Source: Gemmatimonadota bacterium (GTDB taxonomy: Bacteria; Gemmatimonadota; Gemmatimonadetes; Gemmatimonadales; Gemmatimonadaceae). Taken from it: a stretch of 58,700 nucleotides of DNA. The stretch is from assembly GCA_002737115.1 (NCBI GenBank), contig NSHR01000012.1, forward strand, positions 1 through 58,700. The letters are read 5' to 3'. The translations under genes and the position numbers were made by a program. This document shows positions 8,707 to 16,205 of the stretch, in pieces. The notes beneath the pieces are model-generated. The model was not told where the DNA came from. It saw nothing but the letters and a program-made list of their open reading frames with translations, and searched no databases. The first letter of the stretch is position 1, and the number at the start of each line of letters is the position of its first letter.

Positions 8707-9810
8707 ATGTCGGCGCCACCGCCGCCGCCGGGACCCGTGACGGTCCCCATGAGTCGGCTGCTCCGCACGGCGTCAGCGTCGGTGCAGTTCCGCGCCACCA
8801 AGGCCTTTTGGCCGAAGGCTGCCGCGGAGCCGGGCTGGGCCACCGTTCCCTACGCCAGCCGACAGGGATTGCACCTGCTGCTGATGCAGGACGGGGACGG
8901 CCAGTGGCCTGGTGGCATGCTCACGGTGCCAGCGGGGCTGTCGCTCCAGGGCGTCGGTACGATTCCGGCCTACCGTCGGCTGCTGGAGCTTGGATGGGAC
9001 CCGGAGAGCCCCGCGCTCAGCGCGACCAAGCGGTTGTTGTTCCGGCTGCTCGCGGAAGACGATGACCCGTCGTTCCTGGCCGAGATGATGCCTGCGGAGT
9101 GGGACGAGGATCTGATCAAGCGCGGGCGGTTGTTGCTGCGCGAAGCGGCGGCGGCGGCACTGGCGCAGGCCGGATATGAGAGCGACCCGCGGCTCCGCGG
9201 CGCTGCCCGTCGGATGGTCGAGCGGGTGATGCCGTTCCTCAAGTCGCCGTTGGCGCAGAAGCCGTGGATTCGCTTGGGGAACCAGCACGTGCTAGCGGCC
9301 GACGTGATGGCGCCGTCGTTTCACCTGCTGGTCATGCTGGGCTACATGCCCCATTTCCGCAGCGAGCACTACGAGTTCATGGACCGGCTCTTTCCCTATC
9401 TGTCGCAGCCGTGGCCGCGCCAGCAGCCGGTGCAGCAGGTTGGTCCACATCTCCTCGAGCAGCCGCATCTGGTGCTGGGGGATCTGTTGCCGACCCGCAA
9501 TGCGATGGATGCCGATATGGCCTCGTCGCTGGCCTGGCTCGAGGTGATGGCACGGATCGGCTATCTGAAGAAGCACGATGGCTGGGGCAAGCTGCTCGAT
9601 CGGCTCCTCGACGACCGTGACCGCAAGCATGTGTGGACCCCGCCGCGCTCCGTCGTGATGCCGGAACGCGTGCCCGTCTGGTCGTGGCCGCTGCTTCCGC
9701 TCTCCGATCCGACCTTCGGCGAACCCACCAATTCGGCCTTTTCCGCCGACGTCACCTTCCGGCTCGCCCTGATCGCCCAGCTTTGCGGTCGAGAGATCGA
9801 GCTGGCCTAG
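8707..9810 (+). CDS. Conserved hypothetical protein with helical-repeat fold
   Basis: About 367 aa with no signal peptide. I do not recognise the family. The body from residue 15 is rich in regularly spaced helices and motifs such as YRRLLELGWD and MVERVMPFLKSPLAQKPWIR, ending in an aromatic segment VPVWSWPLLPLSDPTFGEPT. The pattern recalls alpha/alpha-toroid proteins such as prenyltransferase/cyclase-like folds, but no catalytic motif was identified. The start is uncertain: the frame is open upstream, with a proline-rich stretch, to an ATG at 8527 and a GTG at 8620. The GTG sits 9 nt after TACAAT, so it could be a leaderless start. An ATG at 8749 begins the compact part. Confidence 0.55.
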   Translation: MSAPPPPPGPVTVPMSRLLRTASASVQFRATKAFWPKAAAEPGWATVPYASRQGLHLLLMQDGDGQWPGGMLTVPAGLSLQGVGTIPAYRRLLELGWDPESPALSATKRLLFRLLAEDDDPSFLAEMMPAEWDEDLIKRGRLLLREAAAAALAQAGYESDPRLRGAARRMVERVMPFLKSPLAQKPWIRLGNQHVLAADVMAPSFHLLVMLGYMPHFRSEHYEFMDRLFPYLSQPWPRQQPVQQVGPHLLEQPHLVLGDLLPTRNAMDADMASSLAWLEVMARIGYLKKHDGWGKLLDRLLDDRDRKHVWTPPRSVVMPERVPVWSWPLLPLSDPTFGEPTNSAFSADVTFRLALIAQLCGREIELA

Positions 9811-9850
9811 GCTTCCCGATGGGCCTGACCGATTAGCTTTCGGTCAACAC

Positions 9851-11011
9851 ATGACTGCAATCGACCCTGACACGCTGATCGACGATACAACGTTCGCCGA
9901 TCTGGGCCTCGCCCAACCCTTGCTCGCCGCGCTTTCCGATGCCGGCTATGAGCGTCCCACGCCTATTCAGCGCGATGCGATTCCGCTTGCGCTAAAAGGT
10001 CGCGACCTGATCGGGCTCGCCCAGACGGGCACCGGCAAGACGGCCAGCTTCACGCTGCCGATGGTGCATCGACTGTTGGGCGGGCCGCGCCGGACGCGCG
10101 TCCTCGTCCTCACGCCCACGCGTGAGCTCTGTCTCCAGGTGGAGGAGAGCGTCCGCAAGTATTCCAAGTATGCGCCCGTCGACGTCATCCCGGTGTTCGG
10201 CGGTGTCGGCTACGAACCGCAGGAACGCGCGCTGCGCGCCGGGGTCGACGTGGTGGTCGCTACACCGGGCCGTCTCCTCGACCATCTCGAAAAACGGAAC
10301 GTCGACTTCTCGTATCTCGAGACGTTGGTGCTCGACGAAGCGGACCGCATGCTCGACATGGGCTTCGCGCCGCAGCTCAATCGCATCGTCGAACAAGTCC
10401 CGCGCTACCGGCAGACGTTGCTGTTCAGTGCTACGATGCCGCCCGAAGTCGAGGCGCTCGCGCGCAAGTATCTGCGCAAGCCCGTCGTGGTGCAGGTCGG
10501 TCGGCGCTCGTCGGCGGCGACCACGGTGACGCACGCGGTATACCCGGTGCCGCGTCACCTCAAGAATGACCTGCTCGTGCATCTGCTCACAAAGAAGGCC
10601 CATGATTCGGTGCTCGTGTTCACGCGGACCAAGAGCGGCGCCGATCGCGTCGTGCAGGATCTTGAGAAGGCCGGCGTGAAGGCGGGTGCTATGCACGCCG
10701 ACAAGTCGCAGCGCGAGCGCATGGCGGCGCTCGAGGACTTCAAGTCCGGCAAGCTGCGGGTGCTGGTGGCGACGGACATTGCGCAGCGCGGTCTCGATAT
10801 CTCCGGTATCACGCACGTGATCAACTACGACGTGCCGCAACAGCCGGAAGACTACGTGCACCGGATCGGCCGCACGGGTCGAGCCGCCAGCACGGGCGAC
10901 GCGTATACGTTCATGGCGGCCGAAGACATCGGGATGGTGCGCACGATCGAGCGTACCATCGGACAGGAAATTCCGCGCGTCAGCGTGCCGGGGTTCGACT
11001 TCGGCACCTGA
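9851..11011 (+). CDS. rhlE: DEAD-box ATP-dependent RNA helicase, RhlE type
   Basis: A 386-aa cytosolic RNA helicase. It has all the core motifs: Q-motif with PTPIQRDAIP, motif I AQTGTGKT, Ia PTRELCLQ, Ib TPGR, II DEAD, III SAT, V ATDIAQRGLD and VI HRIGRTGRA. It lacks a C-terminal RNA-binding extension and so matches the short RhlE/DeaD-core type, involved in mRNA decay or ribosome assembly in known relatives. Assignment to RhlE rather than another DEAD-box subgroup is inferred from the compact length. Only 21 nt separate its stop from the convergent pseudopilin gene. Confidence 0.9.
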   Translation: MTAIDPDTLIDDTTFADLGLAQPLLAALSDAGYERPTPIQRDAIPLALKGRDLIGLAQTGTGKTASFTLPMVHRLLGGPRRTRVLVLTPTRELCLQVEESVRKYSKYAPVDVIPVFGGVGYEPQERALRAGVDVVVATPGRLLDHLEKRNVDFSYLETLVLDEADRMLDMGFAPQLNRIVEQVPRYRQTLLFSATMPPEVEALARKYLRKPVVVQVGRRSSAATTVTHAVYPVPRHLKNDLLVHLLTKKAHDSVLVFTRTKSGADRVVQDLEKAGVKAGAMHADKSQRERMAALEDFKSGKLRVLVATDIAQRGLDISGITHVINYDVPQQPEDYVHRIGRTGRAASTGDAYTFMAAEDIGMVRTIERTIGQEIPRVSVPGFDFGT

Positions 11012-11032
11012 GCGTCGAGCTGCTCGTCGATG

Positions 11033-11512
11033 CTATCGGCGTTGCACGCGCCCGAGACGCGACACCGTAATGGTGTCGGCTCGGGCGCTTCGTGTGAGGG
11101 TGAGCCGCAGATTGGCCGCACCCACGCCAAGTCCCGACGGTGCGTAGCTGAGCGAATCGCGCGTGGCCGCGAGCGTGAGTCCGCTGCCGTGGAAGTCGCC
11201 GACGGCAATCGTGTCAGGGCCCACATGCACCACGACGCGCGTGCCTGCCACATCGAAGCGGACGGCGGTGCGGTCACCGGTCGCGATCGCATGATCGCGC
11301 GCCAGCGCGAGCAGGTCGACGGTTTCCTGGGCCGCCATCGCGACATCGAGCGCGGCAAACAACGCGCTGCCGGACGTCATCGTCAGCGCGGCCAGTGCGC
11401 CCATCAGCACGAGCAGCCACAGCAGTTCGATCAGGGTCGCGCCACGTCGGCGACCGCGCAGGCGACCGCGCAGGCGACCGCGCAGGGGCGTGGTCCGGTG
11501 CGAACGTGGCAT
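11033..11512 (-). CDS. Orphan type IV/type II secretion pseudopilin (GspH-like)
   Basis: About 159 aa. The prepilin cleavage site is visible as RRG|ATLIELLWLLVLMG, with the conserved Glu at position +5 of the mature protein, followed by a hydrophobic helix and a beta-rich region typical of GspH/FimT minor pseudopilins. The leader is unusually basic (RGRLRGRLRGRRR) and is encoded by 12-bp tandem repeats. No other pilin or secretion gene is adjacent, so it must join an assembly apparatus encoded elsewhere. An ATG 15 nt upstream (11527) is equally possible. Confidence 0.8.
   Translation of the reverse strand: MPRSHRTTPLRGRLRGRLRGRRRGATLIELLWLLVLMGALAALTMTSGSALFAALDVAMAAQETVDLLALARDHAIATGDRTAVRFDVAGTRVVVHVGPDTIAVGDFHGSGLTLAATRDSLSYAPSGLGVGAANLRLTLTRSARADTITVSRLGRVQRR
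11456..11487 (-). repeat. 12-bp tandem repeat inside the pseudopilin leader
   Basis: The plus-strand unit CGACCGCGCAGG is repeated nearly three times in tandem and encodes RGRL repeats in the basic leader. Such arrays can expand or contract in 4-codon steps without frameshift, changing leader length and charge. Confidence 0.7.
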
Positions 11513-11755
11513 CGAGGACGGGAGCAAAGGGTGTCGTGGAGGGGGCGTGGCGACTCTATCGGGAGAGATCTCGTCGCTCGCCGCGTTGGATCACACGATC
11601 AGTCCGAGGTCGCTGAAGGGTGTCATCCGAACTCCGCCGTCATCATCCTTGCCACGCCGTCCAGTTGGCTCCGTGGCGTTCCCTATGCCATGAAGGCGTG
11701 ACGACGCGATAGATTACCGCCACCACTCCTAACCACTCGATCCATCTCTTCTGTT

Positions 11756-12835
11756 ATGCGGATTGCGATTTCCACCGGCGGCGGCGACGCCCCGGGACTC
11801 AACGCCGTCATTCGGGCGGCGGTGCTCTGCGCCCGTACCCGCGGCTGGGACGTGCTTGGGATCAAGCGCGGCTATGCTGGGCTCCTTGGCGAGGACGAAA
11901 TCGTCCCACTCACCGAGGACAGCGTCAGGGGCATCGCCAGTCAAGGCGGCACGATCATCAAGACGACCAATCGTGGCAGCCCGTTCGCGTATCCCATGCT
12001 CCAGCCCGATGGCACGTGGAAGAACGTCGATCGCTCTGACGAGCTCGTGGAAAATGCCCGCAATCTCGGCATCGAAGCGATCATCTCGATCGGCGGCGAC
12101 GGCTCGCTAAAGATTGCGTCGCAACTGGCTGCCAAAGGCATGCGGGTGATCAGTGTCCCCAAGACGATCGACAATGACGTCCCTGGCACCGTGACCACGT
12201 TCGGCTTCGACACCGCCGTCAACACGGCCATGGAAGCGATCGACAAATTGCACACGACGGCCGAGTCGCACGATCGCGTGATGGTGCTGGAAGTCATGGG
12301 GCGCGATGCCGGCTTCATTGCGTTGCATGCCGGTGTCGCGGGTACGGCCGACGTCATTCTGATTCCCGAAATCGAATGGGAGATGCAGAAGGTCTGTGAG
12401 AAGATCATGGATCGCGATGCGGCCGGCCGTCGCTTCAGTATCGTGGTGGTGGCCGAAGGATCGAAGCCCAAGGGCGGGATGGAGTCGATCATCGGCGAGT
12501 CGTTACCCGGACAGGATCGCCGTTTGGGCGGTATCGCCGAACGGATGGGCGACGACATTCAGCGCATCACCGGCAAGGAAACCCGCTTCATGGTGCTGGG
12601 ACACCTGCAGCGCGGCGGATCACCCACGGGCTATGACCGGCTGCTGGCCACGCGCTTCGGTGCGGCGGCCGTGCAGGCCGTGGCCGACAAGCGCTGGGGA
12701 CACATGGTGGCGTTGCAGTCGCCGCACCTCGTCACCATTCCCATCGACGAGGTGCTCAAGGAAACGAAGCGCGTCGACCCCGCGCACGACGTGGTCCAAG
12801 CCGCGCGGATGATGGGGATCTCGTTCGGGGATTAA
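11756..12835 (+). CDS. pfkA: 6-phosphofructokinase (ATP or PPi dependent)
   Basis: A 359-aa glycolytic enzyme forming fructose 1,6-bisphosphate. The N-terminal nucleotide-site motif is TGGGDAPGLNAVIR; GGDGS (about residue 119) has the Gly found in ATP-dependent enzymes (E. coli G104), while PKTIDND carries the Lys (E. coli position 124) found in PPi-dependent forms. Catalytic Asp residues in TIDND and substrate motif MGRDAGFIA are present, as is HLQRGGSPTGYDR for the sugar phosphate. The mixed signature fits the 'group III' clade, so the phosphoryl donor cannot be read from sequence. The gene stands alone and is followed by a terminator-like hairpin. Confidence 0.92.
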   Translation: MRIAISTGGGDAPGLNAVIRAAVLCARTRGWDVLGIKRGYAGLLGEDEIVPLTEDSVRGIASQGGTIIKTTNRGSPFAYPMLQPDGTWKNVDRSDELVENARNLGIEAIISIGGDGSLKIASQLAAKGMRVISVPKTIDNDVPGTVTTFGFDTAVNTAMEAIDKLHTTAESHDRVMVLEVMGRDAGFIALHAGVAGTADVILIPEIEWEMQKVCEKIMDRDAAGRRFSIVVVAEGSKPKGGMESIIGESLPGQDRRLGGIAERMGDDIQRITGKETRFMVLGHLQRGGSPTGYDRLLATRFGAAAVQAVADKRWGHMVALQSPHLVTIPIDEVLKETKRVDPAHDVVQAARMMGISFGD

Positions 12836-12857
12836 CGGCGAAGTCCGGGAACGGGGG

Positions 12858-12885
12858 TACGGGGTAGGGCGTACACGACCCCGTA
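12858..12885 (+). terminator. Hairpin after pfkA
   Basis: TACGGGGT and ACCCCGTA form a perfect 8-bp stem around a 12-nt loop, 22 nt after the pfkA stop, followed shortly by a T-rich stretch (CTGTTATTT). The rest of the gap to 13111 holds no gene; a second inverted repeat GACGGAC/GTCCGTC at 13009-13024 lies in the leader of the next gene. Confidence 0.6.
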
Positions 12886-13111
12886 TCCAATCTGTTATTT
12901 CGACCGCCTGTGTCCTTTGTGACGGACGCGGTCTGTGACCCAGTGAACCCTCCCCCTGTCCGTAGGGTACCGTGGTGCCGATACTTACACCGCAGCAGTG
13001 CGCCAGCCGACGGACGGGTCCGTCTTGGCATGGACTCTGCCCTCGAACGCGTTCGGGACGTCCGTATGCTCTCCGTGGTGGACGGCGCGCGACGTTCTGC
13101 AGGAGAAAGGC

Positions 13112-13480
13112 ATGTTCCCGATGAAGTGGCGAATCCTTGCGACGACAGCCGTGCTGAGCCTTTCGCTCAGTGCGGGGCGCGCCTACGCGCAGGGTCGAAG
13201 CGAGAAGAACGAGAAGAACGACATTCCGAAAGACTATCGTCCGCCCGCCGGTATGTGCCGCGTGTGGGTGGACGGGGTACCGGCCGCGCAGCAGCCGGCC
13301 CCAACCGATTGCGCCAGCGCGGTGCGTAACAAGCCCGCCAACGGCCGTGTGATCTACGGTGACGACCCGGCGAAGGGGAAGAAGCCAGACGTGCCGATCA
13401 AGGGCTTCGCCAAGCCAACGGACAAGAAGGGCGCCCCGCTGATTCCGCCCGCTTTGTCGTATCCGGGCGGAGCGGTGTAA
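13112..13480 (+). CDS. Small exported protein of unknown function
   Basis: 122 aa, start decided by AGGAG at 13101-13105, six nt before the ATG. A signal peptide (MFPMKWRILATTAVLSLSLS, cleavage after AYA) leads into a charged, proline-rich chain with one recognisable segment, PPAGMCRVWVDGVPAAQQPAPTDC, holding two cysteines that could form a disulphide. Similar small 'CRVW.DG.P...QPAPTDC' proteins occur in Gemmatimonadota from memory, with no assigned role; I infer a periplasmic or surface location. It is separated by 28 nt from the helicase gene. Confidence 0.65.
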   Translation: MFPMKWRILATTAVLSLSLSAGRAYAQGRSEKNEKNDIPKDYRPPAGMCRVWVDGVPAAQQPAPTDCASAVRNKPANGRVIYGDDPAKGKKPDVPIKGFAKPTDKKGAPLIPPALSYPGGAV

Positions 13481-13508
13481 TCGCCCGCAGGCGCAGTAGA
13501 TTTCGTGG

Positions 13509-16196
13509 GTGCGCACTCCACGTGATCGTTACCTCCCCCCCGACCGCGACGCCTTTGTTGCGGCCAAACCGCCCACTGGGCGCGTCATCGTCATCGCGCC
13601 GACGCGCGCGGCGTGCGAGACGATCGAACTTGCGGTCGGCCTGCACCTCGACACGTTCCTCGAACGCACACGCGGCGACGATCTGCGACGCCTCGCGTCG
13701 AGTGGACAGGGCTTCGGCATCGTAGCGGGCACGGGTACCGGCAAGACCCTGGCGATTCGTCCCATCGCCGAAACGATTCTCGGGACGACCGAGCTGAAGG
13801 CCGGTGTCGTGAACCGGGAGCGTGAAGCGACGCCGGAGACGCCGTCGTGGAACGTCGTGGTCATCACGACCGGCATCGCCCGACGCTGGTTTCAGGACGG
13901 CGACATTCAGCCGTCGGACACGCTGGTCGTCGATGAGATCCACCAGACGAGCGCGGAGCTCGAACTGTGTCTCGCGCTCGGCAAGCGCGTGGGGTGTCGC
14001 TTCATCTGGTTGTCGGCCACGGTCGATCCCACGTTCTATGCGCGCTATCTCGACAGCGCCGATGTGCTGCAGGTGTCGGCGTTCGATGCGACCAAGGCCG
14101 CGAAGGTCGAAGTCGAGCGCAAGCAGCCACTGAATTTTCTCGACGACAAGTTCCTGCAGAAAGTGTCACGCTCGGAGCGCGGGGTTGCGATTTTCCTGCC
14201 CACGCGCGCGTCGGTTGAAGAAGCGGCGGAGTGGGTACGGCTGCGCTATCCGCGTATCACGGCCGCGCACTATCATGGCGGCGAGCCGATTCGCGTGATT
14301 CGTCCCTTCCTCGAGGGCGTGGTGCCGAAGCCGTTCTTTCTCGCAATGACGGCGGCCGGGCAGAGTGCGTTGAATGTGCCGGGGCTCGACACCGTCATCA
14401 TCGACGATACGCGCTTCACCAACGTGATCGACCGCGGACGCAACGTGCTCACACGCGTGCATCTGGGCTCGAACGAGATTCTGCAGATGGCGGGGCGCGT
14501 GCACGGCCGCGTCGAGCATGGCCGTGTGTTCATTCTCAGCGATCGTGACATTCGCTTCGAATCACTGAAACCCACGGCGCCCGACTTTCAGTTGGCAGGC
14601 GAATCCGAGCGCGTCGCGCTCACCTGCGCTGATCTGGGCGTGCAGGCGGATGCGCTCGATCTGCCGGTGCCCCTCGACCGCGTGGCGTATCGCAAGGCGA
14701 TCGCGCATCTCGAATCGCGTGGCCTTATCGAGCATGGCCGACTGACCACGTACGGGAAGGCCGTGGAAGCGTTGCCGGTGGAGCGGGCATGGGGTGAGCT
14801 CATCGTGAACGGCGATGACGAACTGCTGCCGATGCTGGCGGTCATGAGCGGGATCGATTCGCTGCATCGGATGACGCGCGAAGGGCGTGACCTGGAAGGG
14901 TTAGTGGTGCGCGGCAGCGATCATCTCACCGCGTACAACGTGTACGCCGATGGCTTCCGTGCCGCCGGCTACATCGGGGAGGTGTATGGGCTGTCGCGGC
15001 ATATGTTCGACGCCGAGCGTATCGCGCACTGGGCGGAGCAGCGCGGGGTGCTGGTAAAGTCTCTCGAAGATGCGGCGCTCGCGATGGCCAGCGTGTACCG
15101 CTCGGTGGGCGTGCCGTTGCCGATCACGCTCCCGCTGGCGCGCCCTGAGCTGCACAAGCGCTTCTGTGATCTACTGGCCCGCTTTATGCCGTTCGATCTC
15201 GTGATCGAGGAGCAGACGCCCGAGGGTCACGAAGCGCGTGTCTCGAAAACCAGCGTGTGCGGCAGTTGGGGCGCGGTGGCGGGATCGTTGCGCTACTTCG
15301 CCGATCGGTTCGGCGTCCCGCGGGCGAGCATCGAAGGCACGCAGCTGTCGATCGACGTGATCAAACAGTACGCGCAGCGTCATCCGCCGGAGTTGGCCTT
15401 CGATTCTGAGCGGAAGCAGTCGCCGGTCCTGTTGCGTCGACGGCTCACGTACTTTGGGTTCGAGCTCGCTCGCGAGAGCGAAGGCCTCGACGAATTTCCG
15501 CCGGAGCACGCACCGGCGGCGCGGCATCTGCTGGCCGACGCGGCGGCGCGCAACGCCTTGCGGCACGCGTCGGTGCGGCGCAATCAGCCCGTCGTCGAAG
15601 AGATCCGTGAAGTGTGGCGTCGCTTGGGCGGGCGCACGCCGCGTCTCGGGCAGGCGGAGCTTACGGCGTGGTACGAAGCGCAGATGGGGGCGGCCACGAA
15701 CTGGGAGACGATCCGGAACAGCCCGATGCTGCTCGATCGACGGGATTTTGCCAGCCACGAACAGGTGGCCGAGGCGCGCGCGATGCCGGGCGCGGTCGAG
15801 ATTCGCGATCGCACGGTGCTAATGGACTACGACGTGGAGGAGCACGACGGGCGTCTGGTGCCGGTGGTGCGGCTGCGGGTGCCGGAGAAGCTGGCACGCA
15901 CGATGGTACAGGAGGAGGTGCCCTCGCTCGACCGCCCGGTGCGCTTTGTCGTTCCGCGCGGACAGCGCGGATCAGTACGGGCCGATACACTCGACGATCT
16001 GCAGCACAAGCTCGACCTGCCGTTCACGGACGACGAGCGCGCGCGCAGCGCCGACGCCAAGGAGACGCAGCAGGGCGGCGATCGGGCGGGGCCGTCCCGA
16101 AAGGGTGCCGATCGCGGACGTGGCGGCGACCGCAGTGGCGGATCACGTGGCCCAGGCGGCCACCGTCACCCCGGGAAGGGGCGACGTCGACGCTGA
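13509..16196 (+). CDS. DEIH-box helicase, HrpA-like
   Basis: An 895-aa superfamily 2 helicase starting at GTG 13509. Walker A is AGTGTGKT (about residues 78-85), motif II is DEIH, motif III is SAT, and motif VI is close to QMAGRVHGR, where the family usually has Q..GRAGR. The C-terminal third has helical HA2-like sequence and then a low-complexity Gly/Arg/Lys tail (last about 50 residues) likely to bind RNA. DEAH/DEIH proteins of the HrpA group unwind RNA or ribosomal complexes; the exact substrate is inferred. It converges on the cyclic-di-GMP gene with only 9 nt between stops. Confidence 0.8.
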   Translation: MRTPRDRYLPPDRDAFVAAKPPTGRVIVIAPTRAACETIELAVGLHLDTFLERTRGDDLRRLASSGQGFGIVAGTGTGKTLAIRPIAETILGTTELKAGVVNREREATPETPSWNVVVITTGIARRWFQDGDIQPSDTLVVDEIHQTSAELELCLALGKRVGCRFIWLSATVDPTFYARYLDSADVLQVSAFDATKAAKVEVERKQPLNFLDDKFLQKVSRSERGVAIFLPTRASVEEAAEWVRLRYPRITAAHYHGGEPIRVIRPFLEGVVPKPFFLAMTAAGQSALNVPGLDTVIIDDTRFTNVIDRGRNVLTRVHLGSNEILQMAGRVHGRVEHGRVFILSDRDIRFESLKPTAPDFQLAGESERVALTCADLGVQADALDLPVPLDRVAYRKAIAHLESRGLIEHGRLTTYGKAVEALPVERAWGELIVNGDDELLPMLAVMSGIDSLHRMTREGRDLEGLVVRGSDHLTAYNVYADGFRAAGYIGEVYGLSRHMFDAERIAHWAEQRGVLVKSLEDAALAMASVYRSVGVPLPITLPLARPELHKRFCDLLARFMPFDLVIEEQTPEGHEARVSKTSVCGSWGAVAGSLRYFADRFGVPRASIEGTQLSIDVIKQYAQRHPPELAFDSERKQSPVLLRRRLTYFGFELARESEGLDEFPPEHAPAARHLLADAAARNALRHASVRRNQPVVEEIREVWRRLGGRTPRLGQAELTAWYEAQMGAATNWETIRNSPMLLDRRDFASHEQVAEARAMPGAVEIRDRTVLMDYDVEEHDGRLVPVVRLRVPEKLARTMVQEEVPSLDRPVRFVVPRGQRGSVRADTLDDLQHKLDLPFTDDERARSADAKETQQGGDRAGPSRKGADRGRGGDRSGGSRGPGGHRHPGKGRRRR

Positions 16197-16205
16197 CCGT
16201 TGGCC

